Shown in pieces: positions 16,087 to 24,100 of a stretch of 64,000 bases of DNA. The stretch spans positions 3,868,001-3,932,000 of the forward strand of contig NC_015164.1 in assembly GCF_000190575.1 (NCBI RefSeq), given 5' to 3'. Numbering within the stretch: the first letter of the stretch is position 1; each line of letters begins with the position of its first letter. The DNA comes from Phocaeicola salanitronis DSM 18170 (lineage in GTDB: Bacteria > Bacteroidota > Bacteroidia > Bacteroidales > Bacteroidaceae). The notes under the pieces are model-generated. The model ran no database searches, was not told where the DNA came from, and was given only the letters and a program-made list of their open reading frames with translations. The position numbers and the translations under genes were made by a program.

Positions 16087-17187
16087 ATGACATTGTATCC
16101 GAAATTGATTTTAGACGCGCTGGCAACGGTGCGTTATCCCGGAAACGGGAAAAATATTGTCGAAGCCGAAATGGTGGCAGACAATATGCGTATCGACGGG
16201 ATGAAGGTCAGTTTCTCGCTTATCTTCGAGAAACCGACCGATCCGTTTATGAAATCGGTGGTGAAGTCGGCAGAGACGGCTATCCATACCTATGTATCGA
16301 AAGACGTGGAAGTGACAATCGCTACCGAAAGCCGTCAGGCGGCACGTCCTGAGCCGGGCAAGATGCTTCCGCAGGTGAAGAATGTCATCGCCGTGTCGTC
16401 GGGAAAAGGCGGAGTGGGTAAGTCTACCGTGGCTGCTAATCTTGCCGTAGCCCTTTCGAAGTTGGGTTACAAGGTCGGTCTGTTGGATGCCGACATCTTC
16501 GGGCCTTCCATCCCGAAAATGTTTCAGGTGGAAGACGCGCGTCCGTATGCCGAGACCATTGAGGGGCGCGACCTGATTGTCCCGGTAGAGAAATACGGCA
16601 TCAAGATTCTGTCTATCGGCTTCTTTGTCAATCCCGATCAGGCTACCCTGTGGCGTGGCGGCATGGCAAGCAATGCCTTGAAGCAGCTGGTGGGCGATGC
16701 CAACTGGGGCGAACTGGATTATTTCATCCTCGACACGCCTCCGGGCACGAGCGACATCCACCTTACCCTCTTGCAGACCCTCGCCATTACAGGAGCAGTG
16801 ATTGTCAGCACGCCGCAGGAAGTGGCGCTTGCCGATGCCCGCAAGGGAATCAATATGTATATGAACGATAAAGTGAACGTACCTATCTTGGGGCTGGTGG
16901 AGAACATGTCATGGTTCACGCCTGCCGAACTTCCGGAAAACAAGTATTATCTTTTCGGGAAAGAAGGGACAAAGCGCCTGGCAGAGGAATTGCATGTGCC
17001 TTTGTTGGGGCAAATCCCTATCGTGCAGAGCATCTGCGAAAACGGCGACAAGGGCACGCCCGTAGCGTTGGACGAGGATTCGGTGACCGGAAGGGCGTTT
17101 GCGGACTTGGCGCGCAGTGTGGTGGAGCAGACCGAAAAGCGCAATGCCGAGCTGGCTCCCACCGAGATTGTAAAGACGCATAAATGA
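16087..17187 (+). CDS. Mrp/NBP35-family Fe-S carrier ATPase
   Basis: A 366-aa ApbC/Mrp-type P-loop ATPase that would carry or insert iron-sulfur clusters in the cytosol. An N-terminal MIP18/DUF59 domain covers ~1-85; the deviant Walker A SSGKGGVGKST is at 104-114, with ILDTPPGTSDIHL and VIVSTPQEVALADARKG after it. The segment that usually carries the CxxC cluster-binding pair reads NMSWFTPAELPENKYYLFG, with no cysteines. Loss of CxxC in this position is, to my knowledge, common in Bacteroidetes homologues. Confidence 0.92.
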   Translation: MTLYPKLILDALATVRYPGNGKNIVEAEMVADNMRIDGMKVSFSLIFEKPTDPFMKSVVKSAETAIHTYVSKDVEVTIATESRQAARPEPGKMLPQVKNVIAVSSGKGGVGKSTVAANLAVALSKLGYKVGLLDADIFGPSIPKMFQVEDARPYAETIEGRDLIVPVEKYGIKILSIGFFVNPDQATLWRGGMASNALKQLVGDANWGELDYFILDTPPGTSDIHLTLLQTLAITGAVIVSTPQEVALADARKGINMYMNDKVNVPILGLVENMSWFTPAELPENKYYLFGKEGTKRLAEELHVPLLGQIPIVQSICENGDKGTPVALDEDSVTGRAFADLARSVVEQTEKRNAELAPTEIVKTHK

Positions 17188-17194
17188 GTTTGAT

Positions 17195-17256
17195 TTCACC
17201 ACAGATTACACAGATTTTGAAAATTAATTATATTAATCTGTGTAATCTGTGGTGAA
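17195..17256. terminator. Perfect 22-bp inverted repeat
   Basis: Arms 17195-17216 and 17235-17256 are perfect reverse complements, starting TTCACCACAGATTACACAG, with an 18-nt AT-rich loop. It lies between the Mrp and flavin reductase genes. A shorter relative of the outer arm lies at 51880-51935. Confidence 0.7.
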
Positions 17257-17263
17257 TAAATAA

Positions 17264-17269
17264 AGGAGG
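17264..17269 (+). promoter_or_regulatory. Strong Shine-Dalgarno site AGGAGG
   Basis: AGGAGG lies 8 nt before the ATG at 17278. Strong anti-SD pairing is unusual in Bacteroidetes, whose leaders are mostly A-rich, and it fixes the start of the flavin reductase gene. Confidence 0.7.
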
Positions 17270-17277
17270 AAAGCTTT

Positions 17278-17841
17278 ATGAGAAAGAATTTTGGAGCAAA
17301 GCCGTGGACGTATCCACAGCCTGTATTTATCGTTGCTACTTACGATGGAGAAGGAAACCCCGACGCGATGAATGCCGCTTGGGGAGGCATCGATTACGAT
17401 GACCAGATTAACCTGTGCCTGAGCGCGGGGCACAAGACCGTGAAAAACCTGCTGGAAACAAAGGCTTTTACCGTGAGCATCGGTACGGCAGACCAGCTGA
17501 CGGCTTGCGATTATGTAGGCATCGTTTCGGCAAACGATGTGCCCGACAAGTTTTTCCGTGCGGGATTCCATGCCGTAAAATCGGAGTTTGTCAACGCCCC
17601 GCTCATCGAAGAATTGCCGATGGCAGTGGAGTGCGAGCTTGTTTCTTACGACCCGGAAATGTGCCATCTGGTGGGTAAGATTGTCAATGTATCTGCCGAC
17701 GAGCGCATCTTGGACGAGAAGGGCAAGATAGACCCCGCTAAACTGCGCCCGATTTCGTTCGACCCCGTACACAATGCCTATCTGGAAGTAGGCGGGCATG
17801 TGGGAAATGCGTTCAAGGACGGTATGGCGTTGAAACGGTGA
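17278..17841 (+). CDS. Flavin reductase family protein (FMN-binding)
   Basis: A 187-aa split-barrel FMN-binding protein of the flavin reductase/flavoredoxin family, which would reduce or hold FMN in the cytoplasm. Typical segments: PVFIVATYDGEGNPDAMNAA near 15, VKNLLETKAFTVSIG near 58, and PVHNAYLEVGGHVGNAFKDG near the C-terminus. The stop codon TGA overlaps the next start as TGATG, so translation of the next gene is likely coupled. Confidence 0.92.
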   Translation: MRKNFGAKPWTYPQPVFIVATYDGEGNPDAMNAAWGGIDYDDQINLCLSAGHKTVKNLLETKAFTVSIGTADQLTACDYVGIVSANDVPDKFFRAGFHAVKSEFVNAPLIEELPMAVECELVSYDPEMCHLVGKIVNVSADERILDEKGKIDPAKLRPISFDPVHNAYLEVGGHVGNAFKDGMALKR

Positions 17842-18545
17842 TGATGCGCGAAGAAGATAAAATCCGCACGGCGGAAGATATGGAACGGCAGGTATTGGCT
17901 TTGGGCTTCCTGCCGTTTTTCCGATGCGGCATTCCCGGTTTTTCCATCGAAGAGCGGACGGCATGGGAATATTGGTTCTCGGACGAGGAAGAAGGTCCGT
18001 GGGAATGGAAAGGCCCCGTCATTCGCGAGGGACATTGCGCATACGGCAAGCTGTACAATAAGAAGGCGGGATACGTCAGTCTGGAATGGCTGCCCCATCT
18101 GATGAACTGGCGCCGTTCGCGCCGGTACGCCAAGGACGACGACACACAGGCACTGGACGACGTGGTGCTTCAGACGGTATGGGGCGAAGGAAGCGTGACG
18201 GTGAAAGAGTTGCGCAGCCTGTTGGGATTTGCTCGTGGGCGTGGACGCAGGCGTGACACAGACTTGGTCGACACGATGCAGGGCGAGGGACGGGTCTCGC
18301 TCGAACCGGTCCTGACGCGCCTGATGATGGGGATGCACATCGTCATCGCCGACTTCGAGTACAACATCGACCGGCACGGAAGGCCGTACGGCTGGGGCGT
18401 GGCGCGTTACACCACCCCCGAAGCCCTTTATGGCAGGCAGGATGCCGGATGTACGCCCGAAGAATCGTTTGCGGCGATTCATGCGCACCTTTGCCGCATC
18501 TTGCCCGGTGTTTCTGAGAAGAAGCTTCGGGAGCTGATAGGTTGA
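17841..18545 (+). CDS. AlkZ-related winged-helix-like protein
   Basis: A 234-aa protein resembling those annotated as AlkZ-related in Firmicutes and Bacteroidetes. It shares the opening RTAEDMERQVLALGFLPFF, the central FSIEERT and EEGPWEWKGPVIREG stretch, and the closing RPYGWGVARYTTPEAL. AlkZ proteins are DNA glycosylases with winged helices; whether this shorter relative is active is unknown. ATGs at 17841 and 17844 are both possible; the first overlaps the flavin reductase stop (TGATG). The name rests on remembered similarity, so the function is uncertain. Confidence 0.7.
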   Translation: MMREEDKIRTAEDMERQVLALGFLPFFRCGIPGFSIEERTAWEYWFSDEEEGPWEWKGPVIREGHCAYGKLYNKKAGYVSLEWLPHLMNWRRSRRYAKDDDTQALDDVVLQTVWGEGSVTVKELRSLLGFARGRGRRRDTDLVDTMQGEGRVSLEPVLTRLMMGMHIVIADFEYNIDRHGRPYGWGVARYTTPEALYGRQDAGCTPEESFAAIHAHLCRILPGVSEKKLRELIG

Positions 18546-18550
18546 TTCCT

Positions 18551-18817
18551 TGCCCTCATCGGCGGGAAGGTTTCGCGCGTTGCGATTTCATGCCCTCACT
18601 GAGGGGAAGGTTTCGCACGCTGCGATTTCATGCCCTCACTGAGGGGAAGCTTTCGCACGCTGCGATTTCATGCCCTCACTGAGGGGAAGGTTTCGCACGC
18701 TGCGATTTCATGCCCTCACTGAGTGGAAGCTTTCGCACGTTGCGATTTCGTGCCCTCACTGAGTGGAAGCTTTCGCACGCTGCGATTTCGTGCCCTCACT
18801 GAGGGGAAGCTTTCGCA
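18551..18817 (+). repeat. Tandem repeat, 40-bp unit, 6.7 copies
   Basis: Units start at 18551, 18591, 18631, 18671, 18711, 18751 and 18791 (the last is partial). Each begins TGCCCTCACTGAGGGGAAG and contains two small dyads, CCTCA-C-TGAGG and TCGCA-CGC-TGCGA. In units 5 and 6 the first dyad changes to CACT-G-AGTG, still a dyad. There are no variable spacers, so this is not a CRISPR array. Copies 2-4 are nearly identical, suggesting recent expansion. Confidence 0.9.
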
Positions 18818-18839
18818 AATCGATTTTGTTTTACTATAA
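18811..18839 (+). repeat. Dispersed intergenic module (TTTCGCAAATC...ACTATAA)
   Basis: This ~30-bp module starts TTTCGCAAATCGATTTTG and ends TTTTACTATAA. Close relatives lie at 24017-24047, 56246-56277 and 60590-60620, all intergenic; inverted partners lie at 22145-22178 and 56182-56205. Here it is fused to the last minisatellite unit. Confidence 0.65.
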
Positions 18840-18853
18840 ACAGGAATAAGAAT

Positions 18854-21800
18854 ATGAAAAGAAAACTGTTACTGATTGCGGGACTGGCGCTGGCGGGAGT
18901 TGCCGGCGCGCAGGAATCCCCGCTGTGGATGCGCCATTGCGCGATATCGCCCGATGGAAGCACCGTCGCTTTTTGCTACAAAGGCGACATTTATACGGTT
19001 TCCGCACAAGGAGGGAGAGCCACGCAGCTTACTACGAACGCGGCTTACGACACCCGTCCCGTGTGGAGCCCCGACGGAACCCGGCTGGCTTTCGCTTCCA
19101 GCCGCGAGGGAAGCCTGGATGTTTACGTGATAAGTAAAGACGGAGGGACGCCGAAGCGGATTACTACTCATTCGGGAAACGAAACGCCCGTGGCTTTCAG
19201 CGATGACGGGCACGTGCTGTACGAGGCATCCTTGATGCCCGACGCACAGGACATGACTTTCCCAAGCAGCCAGTTTCCGCAGGTGTATCAGGTGAGCACC
19301 GAAGGCGGGCGCCCCGTGCTTTACTCTTCCGTCCCGATGGAAGACATCAGCGTGGGGAGCGACGGTACCACCTTGTTGTATCACGACAAGAAGGGATATG
19401 AGGACCCGTGGCGCAAGCACCACACTTCGTCTATCACCCGCGACATCTGGATGAGCCGGATGGCGGACGGCAAGCGGACCTATACGAAGCTGACGGACTT
19501 TGCCGGGGAAGACCGCACGCCGGTGGGAAGCGCCGACGGCAAGTCGTTTTATTACCTGAGCGAGAAAGACGGGACGTTTAATGTGTACCGGCGCAACGTG
19601 GACGGGACGGGTGAGGTACAATTGACCCGCTACACCAAGCATCCGGTGCGTTTCCTTACCGCCGCGCGGAACGGTTTGCTCTGCTATGGCTATGACGGCG
19701 AAATCTATACGCTGAAAGAAGGCGCCCAGCCTCAGAAGCTGGCGGTGCGTATCGTGACCGACCAGACCGAACGGACCTCGGAGCCGCAAGTCAAGACTTC
19801 GGGAGCGACGGAAATAGCGGTGTCGCCCGACGGGAAGGAAATCGCTTTCATCCTTCACGGGGATGTGTTCGTTACATCGAGTGATTATAAGACTACGCGC
19901 AAGATTACCGACACGCCCGAGCAGGAACGTGACCTGGATTTCTCGCCCGACGGCAGAAGCCTGGTGTATTCGTCGGAGCGCGGCGGCTTGTGGCAGGTCT
20001 ATCAGGCTTCGCTGACGGTAAAGGACGAGAAGCTCTTCACCTATGCCACCGGCATCAAGGAAGAACGCCTGACCGACAACACGGCGACTTCCTTCCAGCC
20101 CCAATACAGTCCGGACGGAAAGAAGGTGGCTTTCCTCGAAAACCGTACCACCCTGCGTGTGCTCAATCTGGAGGATAAGTCGGTCTGCACCGTTATGGAC
20201 GGCAAGTATGAGTATTCGTATAGCGACGGCGACCAGTGGTTCGAGTGGAGCCCCGACAGCCGCTGGCTCTTGAGCGGATATATCGGTACGGGCGGATGGA
20301 ACAACAAGGATGTGGCGCTGGCCAGCGCTTCGGGAAACGGCGAAATCCATAACCTGACCGAGAGCGGCTATACCGATACCAATGCCAAGTGGGTGCTGGA
20401 CGGCAAGGCGATGATATGGGAAAGCGACCGTGCCGGATACCGCAGCCACGGAAGCTGGGGCGCGGAGAGTGATATCTACATCATGTTTTTCGACCTTGAT
20501 GCTTACGAGCGTTTCCGCATGAGCAAAGAAGAACTGGCTTTGGCGGAAGGCGGAGAGAAAGACAAAGAGGCGGATAAGAAAGGTGAAAAGGAAAAAGACG
20601 GCAAAGGCAAGAAAGAGGACAAGAAGGAGGTGGAACCGCTTGTGTTCGACTTGGAGAATTGCCGCGACCGCGTTATCCGGCTTACGGTCAACTCTTCGCA
20701 CTTAGGCGATGCCGTCTTGACCGCGAAGGGGGACAAGCTGTACTATCAGGCTTCGTTCGAAGACGGTTTCGACTTGTGGGAGCACGACTTGAAAGAGGAT
20801 AAGACCAAGGTGCTTCTGAAAGACATCGGTTACGGTTCGCTCAAGGCGGATAAGGAGAACAAGCACCTGTTCCTTTGCACGAACGGGGGCATCCGGAAGA
20901 TAGATGTGGAAAAGAGCGAGACCAAACCGGTGGAGTTTGAAGCTGTTTTCAATTACCGTCCTTACGAGGAACGCCGCTACATCTTCGAGCACGTGTGGAA
21001 GCAGGTGCAGGAGAAATTCTATGTGGCAGACTTGCACGGAGCGGATTGGGAAGGCTATCGCGAGGCGTACCTCCGTTTCCTCCCCCATATCAACAACAAT
21101 TACGATTTTCAGGAGTTGCTGAGCGAGATGTTGGGCGAGCTGAACGGGTCGCATACGGGTGCCCGCTATTATGCCCCTTCGCGCACGCTGGCTACGGCTT
21201 GTCTGGGCGTGTTCTTCGATAATACCTATACGGGCAATGGGTTGAAGATAAAGGAAATCATCAGGCAAGGGCCTTTCGATGTGAAGAAAACCGGTGTTGT
21301 TCCGGGATGCATTATCGAGAAAATCGACGGGCAAGTGATAGGGAAAGATACTGACTATTATCCGATGCTGGACGGAAAGGCAGGCAAGAACGTGCAGCTT
21401 GCTGTCTATAATCCGGCAGACGGGAAACGGTTTGACGTATCGGTGAAAGCCATTTCGCAGGCACGCCAAGAAGAATTGCTCTACAAGCGCTGGGTGAAAC
21501 GGAACGAAAAGCTGGTAGAAGAGCTTTCGGGCGGACGCATCGCTTACGTGCATGTGGAAGGTATGGACAGCCCGAGCTTCCGGACGGTATATAGCGAACT
21601 GTTGAGCGACCGCAACCGGAATAAGGAAGCGGTTATTGTAGACACGCGCCATAACGGGGGCGGCTGGCTGCACGATGATTTGGCTACACTTCTGAGCGGG
21701 AAGGAATACCAGCGTTTCGTGCCGCGCGGGCAATACATCGGAAGCGACCCGTACAACAAATGGCTGAAGCCTTCGTGTGTATTGGTTTGCGAGGACAATT

Positions 21801-22105
21801 ACAGCAATGCGCACGGATTCCCCTGGGTGTACAAGGAACTGAAGATTGGCAAGCTGGTAGGCGCGCCGGTTCCCGGAACGATGACCGCCGTATGGTGGGA
21901 GCGCCAGATAGACCCCAGCATCGTGTTCGGCATTCCGCAGGTGGGCTGCATGGACATGAGAGGTAATTATATGGAAAACCATCAGCTGGAGCCTGACATC
22001 AAGGTTTACAACCGTCCAGAGAAATCCTTGCAAGGCATCGACGAGCAACTGGAAGCGGCGGTAAAGGAAATGCTGAAGGAAGCGGACGCGGCGAAAGCGC
22101 GATAA
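18854..22105 (+). CDS. Tricorn-like S41 protease with beta-propeller
   Basis: A 1083-aa exported protein: signal peptide 1-19 (cleavage near AGAQE), then WD/TolB-type propeller blades with repeated SPDG motifs to ~680, interrupted by a Lys/Glu-rich linker at ~556-596. A tricorn C1/PDZ-like region follows (~760-870), then the S41 protease core with VDTRHNGGGW (~920) and the likely nucleophile Ser984 in EDNYSNAHGFP, and GAPVPGTMTAVWW. Tricorn-type proteases trim peptides; in Bacteroidetes they are periplasmic. Codons are G+C-rich compared with neighbours. The gene follows the minisatellite; no clear promoter was seen. Confidence 0.93.
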   Translation: MKRKLLLIAGLALAGVAGAQESPLWMRHCAISPDGSTVAFCYKGDIYTVSAQGGRATQLTTNAAYDTRPVWSPDGTRLAFASSREGSLDVYVISKDGGTPKRITTHSGNETPVAFSDDGHVLYEASLMPDAQDMTFPSSQFPQVYQVSTEGGRPVLYSSVPMEDISVGSDGTTLLYHDKKGYEDPWRKHHTSSITRDIWMSRMADGKRTYTKLTDFAGEDRTPVGSADGKSFYYLSEKDGTFNVYRRNVDGTGEVQLTRYTKHPVRFLTAARNGLLCYGYDGEIYTLKEGAQPQKLAVRIVTDQTERTSEPQVKTSGATEIAVSPDGKEIAFILHGDVFVTSSDYKTTRKITDTPEQERDLDFSPDGRSLVYSSERGGLWQVYQASLTVKDEKLFTYATGIKEERLTDNTATSFQPQYSPDGKKVAFLENRTTLRVLNLEDKSVCTVMDGKYEYSYSDGDQWFEWSPDSRWLLSGYIGTGGWNNKDVALASASGNGEIHNLTESGYTDTNAKWVLDGKAMIWESDRAGYRSHGSWGAESDIYIMFFDLDAYERFRMSKEELALAEGGEKDKEADKKGEKEKDGKGKKEDKKEVEPLVFDLENCRDRVIRLTVNSSHLGDAVLTAKGDKLYYQASFEDGFDLWEHDLKEDKTKVLLKDIGYGSLKADKENKHLFLCTNGGIRKIDVEKSETKPVEFEAVFNYRPYEERRYIFEHVWKQVQEKFYVADLHGADWEGYREAYLRFLPHINNNYDFQELLSEMLGELNGSHTGARYYAPSRTLATACLGVFFDNTYTGNGLKIKEIIRQGPFDVKKTGVVPGCIIEKIDGQVIGKDTDYYPMLDGKAGKNVQLAVYNPADGKRFDVSVKAISQARQEELLYKRWVKRNEKLVEELSGGRIAYVHVEGMDSPSFRTVYSELLSDRNRNKEAVIVDTRHNGGGWLHDDLATLLSGKEYQRFVPRGQYIGSDPYNKWLKPSCVLVCEDNYSNAHGFPWVYKELKIGKLVGAPVPGTMTAVWWERQIDPSIVFGIPQVGCMDMRGNYMENHQLEPDIKVYNRPEKSLQGIDEQLEAAVKEMLKEADAAKAR

Positions 22106-22256
22106 AGAAAAACGCAGATTAGCGCGGATTCACGCAGATATAAATTATAGTCAATCAGAAATGGATTGCGAAAAATCCGTTAATCCTTTATATTGAACAC
22201 AGAGGCACAGAGGCACGGAGAAATAAATAGGGATATTCAGTAAATATAACAAAATT

Positions 22257-22304
22257 AGCCAACTAATTCATACACAATGTATTGCGAATTAGTTGGCTTT
22301 TTTG
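22257..22304 (+). terminator. Hairpin terminator at the left end of the IS
   Basis: AGCCAACTAATTC (22257-22269) pairs perfectly with GAATTAGTTGGCT (22286-22298) around a 16-nt loop and runs into TTTTTTG. Placed upstream of the transposase, it would stop external transcription from entering the gene. Confidence 0.8.
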
Positions 22305-22371
22305 TATCTTTAGATATTCCCCCGAAAATAAGGTTTGGCAGCCAAAACGGGGGAAATACCCCAACAAAGAT

Positions 22372-23730
22372 ATGGCTAAGATACAAAATATTTCGGAAAT
22401 ACAGCCCACTTTGGGCTTTACAGAATTTGATGTTCTGGAAAAATATCGCAAGAGTTTTCATGAGAGTGAACTGGGCAGGCTTCACTCAGTTTTCCCGTTT
22501 GACCGTATGGCAAAAGCCATAGGCTTGTCGGAACATCGTCTTGGACGCAGGAACATTTTTAGCCCTCTGGCAAAGATTGCCCTTATGGTCCTGAAAGCCT
22601 ACACCGGATTCTCCGACAGACAGCTGGTGGAACATCTCAACGGCAACCTCCACTACCAGATGTTCTGCGGAATCATGATAGATCCGGCCTTTCCCATAAC
22701 CAACTACAAGATAGTCAGTGCCATCCGCAATGAGATAGCATCCCGTCTTGATATTGACTCCCTTCAGGAGATACTGGCCTCCCACTGGAAACCATATCTT
22801 GAGAACCTTCACGTGTGCATGACTGATGCCACGTGTTATGAAAGTCACATGCGTTTTCCAACAGACATGAAACTGCTTTGGGAAAGTATTGAATGGCTTT
22901 ACAGGCATATCTGCCGGCATTGTATGGATCTTGGGATAAGGCGTCCCCGTAACAAATATGCGGATGTGTCAGAGTCCTATCTTTCATACTGCAAGAAAAG
23001 AAAGAGGAAAGCTTCAAGAACACGGATGCTCAAGCGCCGTATGATCAGACTCCTTGAAAAGCTCATCGTACAGAGGGATGAGATTCATAAGGAGTACGGG
23101 AGATCACTCAGATATACACAGGATTATCAGAAACGCCTTTCCATAATCAGAAAGGTTCTTGTACAGGAGAAGGAACTGTTTGAAGGCAGGAAGGTCAATG
23201 ACCGCATCGTCAGCATCGACCGTCATTACGTACGTCCTATCGTAAGAGGCAAGGAAACAAAGTCTGTTGAATTCGGTGCAAAGGTTAACAACATACAGAT
23301 AGACGGTATATCGTTTATCGAACACCTCTCGTTCAAGGCATTCAATGAGGGAATACGGCTGAAGGGCTGTATCCGTATGCAACAGAAACTCATGAATGTC
23401 AGGGTTAGATGTGCGGCTGGAGATTCCATATATGCCAACAATGCAAATAGAAGGTTCTGTACAAAATATGGTATATCCACTTCCTTTGTACGCAAGGGAA
23501 GGGCGGCAAAGGATGAACCCTTGAGAAAGGTTCTCAGAAGTGAACTCTCCAAAGAAAGGGCCACCCGGCTTGAAGGAAGCTTCGGTACTCAAAAGCAACA
23601 CTACTCACTCGCAAGAATAAAGGCCAGGAACAGGAAGACTGAAATCCTTTGGATTTTCTTCGGAATACATACGGCAAATGCCGTACTGATGATAGACAAG
23701 GTCACGAGCAGAACAGCTAAAGCGGCATGA
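22372..23730 (+). CDS. IS5/IS1182-like DDE transposase (DUF772 N-terminus)
   Basis: The frame is open from 22282, but that start lies within the terminator hairpin; the ATG at 22372 (MAKIQNISEIQPTLGF) gives a natural 452-aa product. The DUF772-type domain covers ~1-110 (FDRMAKAIGLSEHRLG, YTGFSDRQLVEHLNG). Catalytic candidates are the Asp in CMTDATCYESHMRFPTD (~150), the Asp in CAAGDSIYANNANRRFC (~350) and the Glu in ATRLEGSFGTQKQHYSL (~400). The gene is intact. Confidence 0.9.
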   Translation: MAKIQNISEIQPTLGFTEFDVLEKYRKSFHESELGRLHSVFPFDRMAKAIGLSEHRLGRRNIFSPLAKIALMVLKAYTGFSDRQLVEHLNGNLHYQMFCGIMIDPAFPITNYKIVSAIRNEIASRLDIDSLQEILASHWKPYLENLHVCMTDATCYESHMRFPTDMKLLWESIEWLYRHICRHCMDLGIRRPRNKYADVSESYLSYCKKRKRKASRTRMLKRRMIRLLEKLIVQRDEIHKEYGRSLRYTQDYQKRLSIIRKVLVQEKELFEGRKVNDRIVSIDRHYVRPIVRGKETKSVEFGAKVNNIQIDGISFIEHLSFKAFNEGIRLKGCIRMQQKLMNVRVRCAAGDSIYANNANRRFCTKYGISTSFVRKGRAAKDEPLRKVLRSELSKERATRLEGSFGTQKQHYSLARIKARNRKTEILWIFFGIHTANAVLMIDKVTSRTAKAA

Positions 23731-23834
23731 CATGAATTTACAGACAGGAGCAGAAGAGGTCATCAGACTTCTTCCGGAACATCATGTCCAACAGATAGGA
23801 TTATATGAAAAAACACAGAAAAAGGGCAATAATA

Positions 23835-23877
23835 ATGGCATATAAAGTGATTATACTCTATCGACTTTATATGCCAT
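23835..23877 (+). terminator. Hairpin at the right end of the IS
   Basis: ATGGCATATAAAGT (23835-23848) pairs perfectly with ACTTTATATGCCAT (23864-23877) around a 15-nt loop, 105 nt after the transposase stop and just inside the right inverted repeat. Confidence 0.65.
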
Positions 23878-24016
23878 CTTACTTTTTAGGGACATTTACT
23901 GAATATCCCTAAATATATAGAGAAGGTAAAGACCATAGAGCCAGACTTTTACTCTGTGAACTCTGTTCTCTCAAAAATAAAGCTCTGTGCCTTTGTGTCT
24001 CTGTGTTCCATTCCAT

Positions 24017-24047
24017 TTTTTCGCAAACCAATTTTGTTTTACTATAA
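24017..24047 (+). repeat. Dispersed intergenic module, second copy
   Basis: Same ~30-bp module as at 18811-18839, with TTTTTCGCAAACCAATTTTG and TTTTACTATAA. Here it pairs with the inverted partner at 22145-22178 across the inserted IS. Confidence 0.65.
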
Positions 24048-24100
24048 TTTGAATATCTGCGTGAATCCGCGCTAATCTGTGTTTAAAGAATGAAGGAGCA

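Larger units (their letters stand above)
18546..18853 (+). other. Intergenic region filled by a 40-bp minisatellite
   Basis: No gene is present. The region consists of the tandem repeat at 18551-18817 followed by a dispersed motif at 18811-18839 and the tricorn gene start at 18854. Confidence 0.7.
22230..23909 (+). mobile_element. Complete IS5/IS1182-like insertion sequence, 1680 bp
   Basis: The ends are perfect 16-bp inverted repeats GGGATATTCAGTAAAT (22230-22245; complement 23894-23909), flanked by a 6-bp direct repeat. One intact transposase gene is inside. Each end carries its own strong hairpin (22257-22298 and 23835-23877), likely to block read-through in both directions. The family call is based on the DUF772-like N-terminus of the transposase. 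Confidence 0.9.
22224..23915. repeat. 6-bp target duplication of the second insertion sequence
   Basis: TAAATA is found at 22224-22229 directly before the element and at 23910-23915 directly after it. Confidence 0.8.
22111..24083. repeat. Giant nested inverted repeat between convergent genes, split by an IS
   Basis: Outer arms 22111-22150 and 24042-24083 match over ~40 bp with one mismatch and a 2-nt gap. A middle pair (22145-22178 with 24017-24047) and an inner pair (22196-22223 with 23981-24007, of the ACACAGAGGCACAGAGGCAC type) are nested within. They lie between the stops of the tricorn gene and the GH43 gene, which converge. The insertion sequence at 22230-23909 occupies the loop. Confidence 0.8.

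Noticed and set aside
18551..18817. CRISPR array
   Set aside because: The repeat unit is continuous with no unique spacers, and no cas genes are in the window.
18869..20701. A 610-codon minus-strand open frame, and another of 448 codons at 20702-22048
   Set aside because: Both are antisense to the tricorn-like protease, whose G+C-rich codons leave few stops on the other strand. No recognisable protein features.
22282..22371. Extended N-terminus for the IS5/IS1182-like transposase
   Set aside because: The extra 30 codons run through the terminator hairpin; the ATG at 22372 gives the normal protein start.
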